50,201 bases of DNA from Myxococcales bacterium (GTDB lineage Bacteria > Myxococcota_A > Polyangia > Polyangiales > Polyangiaceae): assembly GCA_016212965.1 (NCBI GenBank), contig JACRDA010000122.1:1-50201 (forward strand), written 5' to 3'. Below the pieces are notes generated by a model. The model saw only the letters and a list, made by a program, of their open reading frames with translations, searched no databases and had not been told where the DNA came from. Positions 33,100-40,896 of the stretch are shown piece by piece (within the stretch, counting starts at the first letter, position 1; every line of letters starts with the position of its first letter). A program made the translations under genes and the position numbers.

Positions 33100-35486
33100 G
33101 GCGACACCTCCGGCCCACCGCTGTCGTCGAGCACTTCTTCGAGCTCTTCTTCGAGGCGCTTCGCGCTGCGCGTGCGCTCGATGCGCAGGCGGCGCACGCG
33201 CGTCAGCTGCTCCTCGCGCACCTCCCACGCCTCCTCGGTGATGCCCACGTCGGCGCGGAGCACGATGTTGCGGAAGCGGTCGCGCACCATCTCGAAGTTG
33301 TGGGCCGCAAGCCCGCCCACCACCTTGCGCGCCTCGCCGTCGAGCTTCTCGAGGTGGACCGAGTAGCCGACGATGTTCGTGGTCTCGGTCTGCACGATCT
33401 GCCTCAGATCGTGGGTCTTCTGCGCCACGGTGGCCTCGAGGTCGGCGAGCGCCTTCTCGATGCGCTGGTCACCTTGCCGGGCCTCCTCGGCGATGGGCAC
33501 GAGGCGGCTCGCGAGCGCCGCGAGATCGGCCCCGCCGGCGCCGCCCGCGGCGAGGGCGAGCTCCTCGCTCACGAGCGCCGCGTACTGGCGTCGCACCTCC
33601 GCGTCCTCGACGAAGCGCTTGTCGCCGAAGCCCGACTGCACCTTGCCCGCGTCGATACCGCGCCGCAGCTCTACGATCTGCTCGCGGTAGCTCTTCACGA
33701 GCTGCTCCTGCTCGACCAAGGTGGCGTTGTCCTCGGCGGCCTTCTGCGGGTCGCGGACCACGCCGGCCTGCGAGCTGTCGCTCAAGAGGCGGCGCAGGCC
33801 GTTGATGGTCGCCTGCAGCGTGTCGACCTCGAGCTCGAGGCGCTGCAGCGCCTGCGAAGCCTGGTTCCACTGGCGCTGCCCCTCGGTGTCGCGCGCCTCG
33901 AAGTCGGCGTCGCTCACGGGCAGCATCGCCAGGCGGTCCTCGAGGTCGAGGCGCTTGCGACGGACGTCGCCGAGTGCGCCCGTGACGTCGGGCTGCACCT
34001 CGTCCATGCCGTGCGCCATCGTCTGGCGTGCCACGGCGAGCGCGTTGAGCAGGCCGAGCCCGCGCTCGGTGGCGGCGCGCAGCCCGGGCAGCGCCCGCAC
34101 GCGGTTCGGCGAGGCGAGCACGGCGTTCAGGCGGTCGATCATGTCGTTCGACTGCTTGATGAGGCGCCGGCAGAGGGCGATGTCGTCGATGATGGCGAAC
34201 GCGGTCTCGCCGCCCTCGGCCTCGCGCGCCCACTCGAGGGCGATGGGCGGCAGGCCGGTGCCGGTCTCGAAGAGCTGGAGCTGCTCCTGGCTCAAGGTGT
34301 CGAAGAAGGCGCCCGGGTCCTGCGTGGCGCGCAGGAAGCCATCGACGCGATCGCGCAGCGACTCGTAGTTGGCCCGCACGCTCTCGTACACCTTGAGCGA
34401 CTTCTCGAACTGGCCGGCGCGCAGCATGAGGTCGCCGCGCAACAGCTGCGCGTCGGCAACGTCCGTGCTGTTGGGGGCGGCGACCGCGAGCACCTCGAGC
34501 GCGCGCTGCGCGCGCACCACGTCGCCGAGGCGCACGTACACCCAGGCGAGCTCGTAGAGCATGTTGCCGAACTCGGGCGAGGTGCGGTCGATGCGGTTGT
34601 AGGCGTCGACCGCGAGCGCGAACTGGTTGGTCTCGTAGAGCAGCCGTCCCATCGCCATCCAGGCGAGGTCGATGACGTGGCGGTGCTCGGCCGTGTCGGG
34701 CGGGAGCTGGGTCGCGGCGCGGAAGCTCTCGATGGCACGGGCGTAGCGCCCCTTGGGCACCACGGACGGCGCCGCCTCGGGATCGGCTGGCTCGGGTGGG
34801 GTCGCCTCGCTCACCTCGATGACGCCGAGGAGGTAGCGAGCCTGGTGGGCCACCCTGGAGTCGGCGCCGACGCCGGCGAGCGCACTCCGCGCCCCTGCGA
34901 CGTCGCCCCGCGCGTAGAGCGCCTTGCCCTTCGCGTAGCCGAGATCGCCGCCGACCCCGGCCGCGTCGATGGCCGTCACGATGGCCGGCAGCGCGTCGAA
35001 GTCGCGCATGCGCATCGCCACGTCCACGAGCCGCTCGAGCGCCTTGTCGCGGTACGCGCCGAAGCGCGGCTCCGCGGCGCGGTCGACGATCTGCTGGTAG
35101 CTGCGCCGGGCCGAGAGGTGCTGCTTGCTCTGGAAGTAGGTCTCGCCGAGCAGCTGCAGCGCGTCGGCGTAGGCGCTCGCCTGCTGCGGGTACTTGTCGA
35201 GGATCTGGTTGAGCAGCACCGCCGCGCGCTCGTAGTCCTTGACCCCGATGAGCAGCACGGCGTCGGCGATGCGCTGCTCCGCGGTGCGCTCCTGGCCCGA
35301 CGCGCGCGCGACCGCCTTCTCGATGGCGGGGATGTCGCTCGTCGCCGTGCGGACCTGCGCGGTCGCCTCGGTGTAGTACTCGTCGGGGTCCTTCGCTTCG
35401 GCGACGGACGCGAGGCACAAGGCGACGAGCAGGCCGGCGAGGCCGCCCAGCCGTCGCCGGCGTGGCAGAGGCGCGGACGCGTACAT
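33096..35486 (-). CDS. Periplasmic TPR / coiled-coil protein of the Glt-like cluster
   Basis: This 796-residue protein has a signal peptide (RRLGGLAGLLVALCLASVAEA). Residues about 30-400 are TPR helices (AVLLNQILDKYPQQASAYAD, GETYFQSKQHLSARRSYQQI, LAWMAMGRLLYETNQFALAV). The C-terminal half is mostly long helices that look coiled-coil (ALQRLELEVDTLQATINGLR, then LVEQEQLVKSYREQIVELRR), ending in Arg/Glu-rich ERTRSAKRLEEELEEVLDDS. It resembles the TPR proteins of Glt clusters (a GltC-type role is possible) but no one-to-one assignment is safe. The ATG at 35486 has cggaggc upstream. The stop overlaps the GTG of the gltD-like gene, and the preceding gene ends 13 bp before the start. Confidence 0.8.
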   Translation of the reverse strand: MYASAPLPRRRRLGGLAGLLVALCLASVAEAKDPDEYYTEATAQVRTATSDIPAIEKAVARASGQERTAEQRIADAVLLIGVKDYERAAVLLNQILDKYPQQASAYADALQLLGETYFQSKQHLSARRSYQQIVDRAAEPRFGAYRDKALERLVDVAMRMRDFDALPAIVTAIDAAGVGGDLGYAKGKALYARGDVAGARSALAGVGADSRVAHQARYLLGVIEVSEATPPEPADPEAAPSVVPKGRYARAIESFRAATQLPPDTAEHRHVIDLAWMAMGRLLYETNQFALAVDAYNRIDRTSPEFGNMLYELAWVYVRLGDVVRAQRALEVLAVAAPNSTDVADAQLLRGDLMLRAGQFEKSLKVYESVRANYESLRDRVDGFLRATQDPGAFFDTLSQEQLQLFETGTGLPPIALEWAREAEGGETAFAIIDDIALCRRLIKQSNDMIDRLNAVLASPNRVRALPGLRAATERGLGLLNALAVARQTMAHGMDEVQPDVTGALGDVRRKRLDLEDRLAMLPVSDADFEARDTEGQRQWNQASQALQRLELEVDTLQATINGLRRLLSDSSQAGVVRDPQKAAEDNATLVEQEQLVKSYREQIVELRRGIDAGKVQSGFGDKRFVEDAEVRRQYAALVSEELALAAGGAGGADLAALASRLVPIAEEARQGDQRIEKALADLEATVAQKTHDLRQIVQTETTNIVGYSVHLEKLDGEARKVVGGLAAHNFEMVRDRFRNIVLRADVGITEEAWEVREEQLTRVRRLRIERTRSAKRLEEELEEVLDDSGGPEVSP

Positions 35487-35499
35487 GCGGGCCTCCGGC

Positions 35500-36279
35500 T
35501 CAGTTCTCGGTGGCTTCGGGTTGGCTCGCGTCCACGAGGCCGCTCACGACCTTCTCCATGTAGCGGACGGCCGGGCGTTCCTCGATGGCGGTGTCCACGC
35601 CGCCCTTCTCGTACGCGATGATGCGCAGCTTGATGGTCTTGCCCTCCACGGCGGTGAACGAGTGGCTCGAGCGCACCTCGAAGTGGTAGCCGCGCATGTA
35701 CGAGAACACGCCGAAGCCGTTGCCCTGCAGGTTGATGAGCACCTGGATGGTGTGATCGCCGGGGGGAATCGAGCCGTTGAACACCGGGATCACGGTCTGC
35801 TCGGCGAGCCCGCCGGACCGGTCGCTCTTGTTGTACTGGACGGTGCCGTCGAGCACGATGGTCGCGCGGGTCAGCTGGAAGAGGTTCGAGAACTTGTTGT
35901 CGAAGCGGATCGATGCGCGGGAGCCGGAGGTGCCGGTGTTCATCACGCTGTCGCTGAGGAGCGACAGCCGGGTGTGGCTGCGCCGGATCTGCTCCTTCAG
36001 CTCGTCGATGCGCTGCTGCAGGTCCCGGAGCCGCACCGCGTAGGTGGGCCCGTCGATGGTCGTCGCCGAGGGAGCGGCGGGGGCAGCCACCGTCGCCGTC
36101 GGCGTCGCCGGCGCGCTGCCGCTCGCGCTCGCGGCGGGCGCGGAGCTCGAGCTCGCGGGTGACGCCGTAGCGCTCGCCGAGCCCGGCGGCGGTGCAGGCT
36201 GCGCCGCGACCGGCACGGCCGCGAGGGCACACAGCCCGGTGACGATGAGCAAGGTCCCGACGAGGCGTCCTGGGTTCAT
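35500..36279 (-). CDS. Secreted coiled-coil / beta-domain protein, first gene of the Glt-like block
   Basis: This 259-residue protein starts MNPGRLVGTLLIVTGLCALA and has a signal peptide ending near VAAQ. Next come an Ala/Ser/Pro-rich linker, a short coiled coil (RDLQQRIDELKEQIRRSHTR) and a beta-rich domain of about 130 residues (TRATIVLDGTVQYNKSD, GDHTIQVLINLQGNGFGVF, HSFTAVEGKTIKLRIIAYEK). I do not recognise the family. The ATG at 36279 has gagga 7 nt upstream. A candidate promoter lies about 100 bp upstream, so it is probably the promoter-proximal gene of the block running to about 27194. Confidence 0.75.
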   Translation of the reverse strand: MNPGRLVGTLLIVTGLCALAAVPVAAQPAPPPGSASATASPASSSSAPAASASGSAPATPTATVAAPAAPSATTIDGPTYAVRLRDLQQRIDELKEQIRRSHTRLSLLSDSVMNTGTSGSRASIRFDNKFSNLFQLTRATIVLDGTVQYNKSDRSGGLAEQTVIPVFNGSIPPGDHTIQVLINLQGNGFGVFSYMRGYHFEVRSSHSFTAVEGKTIKLRIIAYEKGGVDTAIEERPAVRYMEKVVSGLVDASQPEATEN

Positions 36280-36378
36280 GAAAAAGTCCTCGATGACAGG
36301 GCGCGCCGGGCCCCCGGGTGAAGGGAGCGGCGCGATGCAAGCTCCGCGGCGCGGGGCACGGTGCGCCCCGCTCGTGGG

Positions 36379-36408
36379 AGTGTAGTAGTCAGCGGTGGGA
36401 TGGCGCAA
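36379..36408 (-). promoter_or_regulatory. Candidate sigma-70 promoter of the Glt-like block
   Basis: TTGCGC (36408-36403), an 18-bp spacer and TACACT (36384-36379) on the minus strand lie 100 bp upstream of the first gene's ATG. The -10 is good (TAnnnT) and the -35 is partial. Confidence 0.45.
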
Positions 36409-36502
36409 CGGTGGCGCGGCGCCCGCTCCGTGCTCGCCCGGCGCCGGCGCGGGCGCAGGGGCCGCCGCCGGGGCAGAATGCGCCATCGCGCCCCGGATGG
36501 GC

Positions 36503-36508
36503 TATCGT
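36503..36508 (+). promoter_or_regulatory. Candidate -10 element upstream of the sigma-factor leader
   Basis: TATCGT ends 7 nt before an ATG at 36516 that opens a 43-codon frame running to the sigma-factor start. The spacing matches the other leaderless candidates in the window. Confidence 0.3.
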
Positions 36509-36648
36509 GACCGCGATGGCCGCAGGCCTCAGAACTTTCCGCGCCGCCGCACGTCGATGCAGGCGAGCGCACCGCGCGGCTCGGCCGGTGCCAGGCTGCT
36601 TCGAGCCTCGCGGACCCGATGCTACCGTCGCGGAGCGGAGGGCCTGAC

Positions 36649-37281
36649 TTGGCAGCGGCGCTCGACGACACGACCGACGAGGTCCTGATGCTTCGCTACC
36701 AGGAAGGCGAGCGCGATGCGTTCGCCCTCCTGGTCCGCCGCCACAAGGTTCCCATCTACAATTTCGTCCTCCGCCAGGTGAAGAGCCCGTCGACCGCCGA
36801 GGATTTGGTCCAGGACGTGTTCGTCCGGGTGGTCCGGAGCGCTGCCAAGTTCAAGCACGAGGCTCGTTTTTCGACGTGGGTGTACTCCATCGCGCGCAAT
36901 CTGTGCATCGACCACCTGCGCAAGCAGGCGCTGCGCCGGCACCCGTCGCTGGAGCAGCCCGCCGCGAACCACTCGGCGGACCACCAAGGGGGCGGCGCGA
37001 CGCTGGGGGAGCGCCTCGCGGACCCGCATCCGGGGGCCGAGGCCGACCGGCGCGTCACCAGCGACGACATCGGCAGGCGCATCGAGGCAGCCGTCGAACG
37101 GTTGCCAAACGAGCAGCGAGAGGTCTTCTTGTTGAGGCAGGTGTCCAAGATCCCGTTTCGCGAGATCGCGGACATCACCGGCGTGCCGGAGAACACGGTC
37201 AAGAGCCGCATGCGCTACGCGCTCGAGCGGCTGCAGGAGGCACTGAGCGAGTACGAGGACTACGCCCGCGCGCTGAAGTGA
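36649..37281 (+). CDS. ECF (RpoE-type) RNA polymerase sigma factor
   Basis: This is a 210-residue group IV sigma factor. Region 2 covers about 15-85 (LMLRYQEGERDAFALLVRRH, STAEDLVQDVFVRVVRSAAK, FSTWVYSIARNLCIDHLRKQ), a linker follows, and region 4 covers about 145-200 (VERLPNEQREVFLLRQVSKI, FREIADITGVPENTVKSRMR). The start is probably TTG at 36649: ggaggg at 36637-36642 is correctly spaced, while the alternative ATG at 36619 has no ribosome-binding site. The next gene encodes a ZAS-type anti-sigma factor, so activity is most likely controlled by sequestration. Genes of the divergent Glt-like block are natural candidate targets. Confidence 0.92.
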   Translation: MAAALDDTTDEVLMLRYQEGERDAFALLVRRHKVPIYNFVLRQVKSPSTAEDLVQDVFVRVVRSAAKFKHEARFSTWVYSIARNLCIDHLRKQALRRHPSLEQPAANHSADHQGGGATLGERLADPHPGAEADRRVTSDDIGRRIEAAVERLPNEQREVFLLRQVSKIPFREIADITGVPENTVKSRMRYALERLQEALSEYEDYARALK

Positions 37282-37335
37282 GCGCGCCTGGCGTGCACCG
37301 CGGGTGAGGAGAACACGGGCCGAGGCCGGAGCGCG

Positions 37336-38400
37336 ATGGACTGCGAGAGGTTCGAGGAACATCTGATGGACGATCTCTACGGCGAGCTCGACGAGCTCAC
37401 CGCGGCGTCCATGCGGCGCCATGCCGAGGGGTGTGCGCGCTGCGCGGGCCTCCACGACGGGCTGCGCGCCACGATGCAGATCGCCGTCCTGCCCCTCGAG
37501 GAGCCGAGCCCCGAGCTCGAGGAGCGCCTGCTCGCGGCGGCCGACCGCGCGGCGCGGCCCGTCCCCATCCACCGGCGCCTGCTCCGCGCGCTGTCGTGGG
37601 CCGGCAGCCATGCCATGCGCCCCCAGCTCGCGATGGCGGCGCTGCTCATGCTCGTGCTCGGCTCGAGCCTGCTCTTGCTGCGCGCCCGCGGGGGCGGCGT
37701 CGGCGTGACGCCGGTGTCGGTCTCCGAGCGCGGGGAGCCGAACGCCCCGGTCCGCGAGGCCCGCACCGGCGCGGACACGCCGGCCGCGTCCGCGGCCCCT
37801 GCCCCCGCAGCCACGAGCCTCGCCGCCGACAAGCGGCTGGAGTCGCGCGACGAGGACAAGCCGCTCGCCGCGGCGAGCGCGAGCGCGGCGGGCCCCCCGG
37901 ACGAGGTCTTCAACCGCGGGCTCGCGAACTACCGCGCCGGCAACCACCAGGTGGCGCAGCAGGACTTCGCCGAGGCCGAGCGCGCCGGCGGGCCGAACGC
38001 CGCGAACGCCGCGCTCTACCAGGCGCGCGCCGTCCGCTCGCAGGCGGGCTGCGGCGCGGCGGTGCCTTACTACACCGCCGTCCGCGACCGCTACGGCGCG
38101 AGCCCGGCCTCGGCGGACGCGACCTGGGAGCAGGCTGCCTGCCAGAACGCCATCGGCGACGTGGGCGAGGCGCGCAGGCTCTGGCTCGCCCTGCGCAACA
38201 ACGACGACTATCGCAAGCGCGCCGATCAGGAGCTCGCGGCGAACGCTCCGCCGGCCACCGCGACGACCGGTGGCGGCGCGGCGGGCGGCAAGGCGTCCCC
38301 GGCGGCGCCGGCGGCACCGGTGGCGGCGCCGCCCGCCACGGGCGCGAGCCAGCAGGGCGCCCACGCGCGCGACGCGTACGAGCCGAGCCAGTCGTTCTAG
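37336..38400 (+). CDS. Zinc-binding (ZAS) anti-sigma factor with periplasmic TPR-like domain
   Basis: This 354-residue membrane protein follows the ECF sigma gene by 54 bp. The N-terminal zf-HC2/ZAS domain (about 1-45) has the ligands C3, H29, C33 and C36 (RRHAEGCARC), the pattern that binds zinc and holds the cognate sigma factor. A single TM helix lies at about 97-116 (LAMAALLMLVLGSSLLLL). The periplasmic part has an Ala/Pro/Ser-rich linker and a TPR-like domain around 190-300 (FNRGLANYRAGNHQVAQQDF, AVPYYTAVRDRYGASPASAD), then an Ala/Gly tail. The TPR domain is a likely sensor of envelope proteins or sites for partner binding. A gaggag ribosome-binding-like stretch lies upstream of the ATG. 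Confidence 0.88.
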   Translation: MDCERFEEHLMDDLYGELDELTAASMRRHAEGCARCAGLHDGLRATMQIAVLPLEEPSPELEERLLAAADRAARPVPIHRRLLRALSWAGSHAMRPQLAMAALLMLVLGSSLLLLRARGGGVGVTPVSVSERGEPNAPVREARTGADTPAASAAPAPAATSLAADKRLESRDEDKPLAAASASAAGPPDEVFNRGLANYRAGNHQVAQQDFAEAERAGGPNAANAALYQARAVRSQAGCGAAVPYYTAVRDRYGASPASADATWEQAACQNAIGDVGEARRLWLALRNNDDYRKRADQELAANAPPATATTGGGAAGGKASPAAPAAPVAAPPATGASQQGAHARDAYEPSQSF

Positions 38401-38439
38401 AAGGAAGCTCGCCGCGTCGGTACGTAGGAGTCGAGGGGC

Positions 38440-38459
38440 CGAGGGCTCCTCCGCCCTCG
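38440..38459. terminator. Hairpin after the anti-sigma gene
   Basis: A 7-bp perfect stem cgagggc/gccctcg has a 6-nt loop. It overlaps an alternative 8-bp stem using gtcgaggg at 38430-38437. The two mutually exclusive stems lie between the anti-sigma stop and the next gene. There is no U-tract. Confidence 0.45.
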
Positions 38460-38519
38460 ACCCCTTGGCCCCAGCCTTGCGGGGCACGCCTTTCGCTGTC
38501 CCCGGGCAGCGCGAGCCGT

Positions 38520-38525
38520 TACATT
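38520..38525 (+). promoter_or_regulatory. Candidate -10 element, leaderless lipoprotein gene
   Basis: TACATT ends 6 nt before the ATG at 38532. An ATG at 38526 abuts the hexamer, which favours 38532 as the start. Confidence 0.35.
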
Positions 38526-38531
38526 ATGCCC

Positions 38532-40337
38532 ATGCGCTCCAAGCTCCTTATCGGCCTGTGCTGCTCTGCGCCCGCCGTGGTCCTGGCCTCCGCGTGCTTC
38601 GAGCGAGCGAGCAGCATCGCGCTCGGCATGCGCGCGCCCCAGGGCCTGCTCGACACCGCCACCCGGATCGAGCTGCGCGTGTTCGACGAGGCGGACGACT
38701 ACGGCATCTACTGCAACGGGCCGGCGCTCGTCGGCGAGGCGCCCGACGACACCGTGCTCACCTTCGACCTGCAGCAGGGCGGCTGCGCCTCGGGCGCGAG
38801 CTGGTGCCGCGAGATCGCCGTCGACAAGGACGATACGCGCAAGGTCTTCTACGTGGTGGCCACGGGCGCCGCGGGCCCGCTCGCGGAGGGCTGCGCCGAG
38901 GCGGTGGTCGACAAGGACCCGCTCGAGGTGAACATCACGGTGCAGCGCTTCAACCCGCCCAAGTGCTGCAACAACGGCCAAGTCGAGGTCGGCGAGCAGT
39001 GCGACACGGGCAACGTCGGTGCGCTGCCGGCGTGCGGCGGGGTCGTCGCCGATGCGGTCTGCGATCCGGACTGTCAGGCGCACGAGATCCTGCTCACGAT
39101 CGACAACCCGTCCCCGCCCTATCCCGACGTCCAGAACAAGCTCATGAACGGGCCGGCGGGGAGCAAGAGCGAGCTCGCGATGGCCTTCTCGGGCAGCGCC
39201 GGCGCGATGATGCCCGGGGCGCTGCGCGCGGTGTACACCGACAGCTACTGGGCGAGCGGCGGGCTCGACATCGACCTGCGCGCGCTCGACGCCTCGCTCT
39301 ACCCCTTCTCGCCCACGGCGGCCGCACCCCTCAAGTTCTACTCCGGGCAGCTCCGCCTGCCGTCGACCGGGTCGTGCTCGGGCACGCTCACGCAGTCGGC
39401 TGGCCGGATCAACGCCCAGAAGACGCCCGCCATCGCCAGCGTGTCCGCCGACACGGTGCTCGTCGCGTACGCGAGCGACGAGGTCGTGAAGAACCGCTTC
39501 GACGTGTGGCTGAGCGTCGAGAACGAGACGGGCTGTGCGCCGCTCGACCCGGTCCAGGTCAACGTCGACACGAGCATCACCATCGCCGACCCGGACGTCG
39601 CACAGGGTCCCGTGGGTACCGCGCTCATCGTGTGGCGCTCGGGCGCCTCGCTGCGCGGGCGCATTCGCGCCGCCGACGGCAGCCTCACGCCCGCGGCGAG
39701 CGACCTCGATCTCGGCGGGATCGCCCAGACCGGTCGTCCGCGCGTGGCGGGGAGCGCGAGCGGCTGGCTCGTGGTGCGGGCCGGCGTCGGGGACGGCGAT
39801 CCGGACGGCATCGTCCTCACGCGCGTGTCGGCGGCCGGCTCGGTCGTCGACGAGTCGCGCATCAACGCCAAGACGAACGGCCTGCAGGATCAGCCCGACG
39901 TCGCCGTGCTCGAGGACGGCCGCAGCTGCGCCGTGTGGCGCTCGGACAACGTCGTCATGTTCCAGCGCTTCACGGCGACCGGCGGTCCGCTCGCGGGCGA
40001 TCAGAACCTCCCGCTGCAGGTCGCGGCGCCGGCCCCCGCCTCCGATCCGGTGATCGAGCGCGCCGGCGGGTTCTTCGCCGCGGCGTGGGGCGCGCCCGAC
40101 GGGACCGTGTGGGCGCGCTACATCGGCGGCACCGACTCCTTCGGCTACAACACGGTCACCGGCCAGAACGGCGACTTCAAGGCCTCGCACCCCGCGGTCG
40201 AGGTCGGGCTCGGCACGGGCGGCCAGCGCTCGCGGCCGGCGATCGCCGTCGCCGGCTACGTCGTCTTCGGCTGGCAGGACGTGTCGCCCGAGCACCCGGG
40301 GATCTACGTGCGGCGCTTCCCACTGCCGCTGCAGTAA
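38532..40337 (+). CDS. Surface lipoprotein with myxobacterial Cys-rich repeat and propeller-like C-terminus
   Basis: This 601-residue protein has a lipoprotein signal (MRSKLLIGLCCSAPAVVLAS, lipobox LASAC). The first 130 residues form a compact domain with several Cys. Residues about 138-180 carry the Cys-rich motif seen repeatedly in myxobacterial surface proteins (KCCNNGQVEVGEQCDTGNVG, then VCDPDCQ). From about 290 to the end, repeats of four-strand character (SVSADTVLVAYASDE, VAQGPVGTALIVWRSG, ERAGGFFAAAWGAPDG) suggest a beta-propeller. Exposed on the surface and probably a binding protein; ligand unknown. It ends 13 bp before the convergent PilZ gene. Confidence 0.8.
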   Translation: MRSKLLIGLCCSAPAVVLASACFERASSIALGMRAPQGLLDTATRIELRVFDEADDYGIYCNGPALVGEAPDDTVLTFDLQQGGCASGASWCREIAVDKDDTRKVFYVVATGAAGPLAEGCAEAVVDKDPLEVNITVQRFNPPKCCNNGQVEVGEQCDTGNVGALPACGGVVADAVCDPDCQAHEILLTIDNPSPPYPDVQNKLMNGPAGSKSELAMAFSGSAGAMMPGALRAVYTDSYWASGGLDIDLRALDASLYPFSPTAAAPLKFYSGQLRLPSTGSCSGTLTQSAGRINAQKTPAIASVSADTVLVAYASDEVVKNRFDVWLSVENETGCAPLDPVQVNVDTSITIADPDVAQGPVGTALIVWRSGASLRGRIRAADGSLTPAASDLDLGGIAQTGRPRVAGSASGWLVVRAGVGDGDPDGIVLTRVSAAGSVVDESRINAKTNGLQDQPDVAVLEDGRSCAVWRSDNVVMFQRFTATGGPLAGDQNLPLQVAAPAPASDPVIERAGGFFAAAWGAPDGTVWARYIGGTDSFGYNTVTGQNGDFKASHPAVEVGLGTGGQRSRPAIAVAGYVVFGWQDVSPEHPGIYVRRFPLPLQ

Positions 40338-40350
40338 ACGTCGTCCGCCG

Positions 40351-40827
40351 TCAGTTCGTGGCGCTGGGGTCGCTCGAGGGGTCGGTGCGCAGGTAGGCGA
40401 TCGTCTTGACGACCTCGACGAGGCGCTCGCGCTGCTCGGGCGTGAGATCCACGAACATGATGCCCATGCCCGGGTTCAGGTTGTCGCCGAGGGGCTTCAC
40501 CTCGTTCACCCACTGCACGCGACCCCGCAGCACGAAGGGCAGGTTCTCGCCGTGCGGCGCGAAGCGAAGCGCGAGCAGGCGCCCCACCGGCAGGGGCTCG
40601 GTCGTCTGCACGAAGATCCCGAGCGCCGAGATGTTGGTGATCGACGCGAAGAGGAAGTTGTCGTCCGTCTCGCAGTCGACGGCCCACATGACGTCGACGC
40701 GCTCCGCGGAGCGCTTCTCGCTGCCGGGCGGCTGGCTCTCGGGCCCCCGGGCGGCCTCGCTTCCCGTCACGTCGGCGCGCGCTCCGCGCGCACCCGGCGG
40801 TCGGTCGGAGTCGCGGCCAGCGCTCAT
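40351..40827 (-). CDS. PilZ-domain c-di-GMP receptor
   Basis: This 158-residue protein has a disordered N-terminal 38 residues followed by a PilZ domain (about 38-140). Both c-di-GMP motifs are present: RxxxR (R39 and R43 in KRSAERV) and D/NxSxxG (N65-G70, NISALGI). The remainder (LALRFAPHGENLPFVLRGRV, then GMGIMFVDLTPEQRERLVEV) matches the myxobacterial single-domain PilZ subgroup. It is a likely effector linking c-di-GMP to motility or polysaccharide production. The ATG at 40827 has a GATACT hexamer 8 nt upstream, so it may be leaderless. Confidence 0.92.
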   Translation of the reverse strand: MSAGRDSDRPPGARGARADVTGSEAARGPESQPPGSEKRSAERVDVMWAVDCETDDNFLFASITNISALGIFVQTTEPLPVGRLLALRFAPHGENLPFVLRGRVQWVNEVKPLGDNLNPGMGIMFVDLTPEQRERLVEVVKTIAYLRTDPSSDPSATN

Positions 40828-40835
40828 GCCTAGCG

Positions 40836-40841
40836 AGTATC
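40836..40841 (-). promoter_or_regulatory. Candidate -10 element of the PilZ gene
   Basis: GATACT on the minus strand ends 8 nt before the ATG at 40827; no Shine-Dalgarno intervenes. Confidence 0.3.
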
Positions 40842-40896
40842 GTGGTTCGCAGGCCGCGTCGAGTGTCGCGAACCGCGACGCCGTGGCCCCGCGCGC

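Larger units (their letters stand above)
36280..36648. other. Divergent intergenic region between the Glt-like block and the ECF sigma gene
   Basis: These 369 bp hold a candidate minus-strand promoter (36379-36408), a plus-strand -10-like TATCGT (36503-36508) and a possible 43-codon leader frame (36516-36647) ending 1 nt before the sigma-factor start. Nothing else is recognisable. Confidence 0.6.

Noticed and set aside
38397-40295. A 632-codon minus-strand frame opposite the Cys-rich lipoprotein gene
   Set aside because: It has no start context or domain; the plus strand has a lipobox and the Cys-rich motif.
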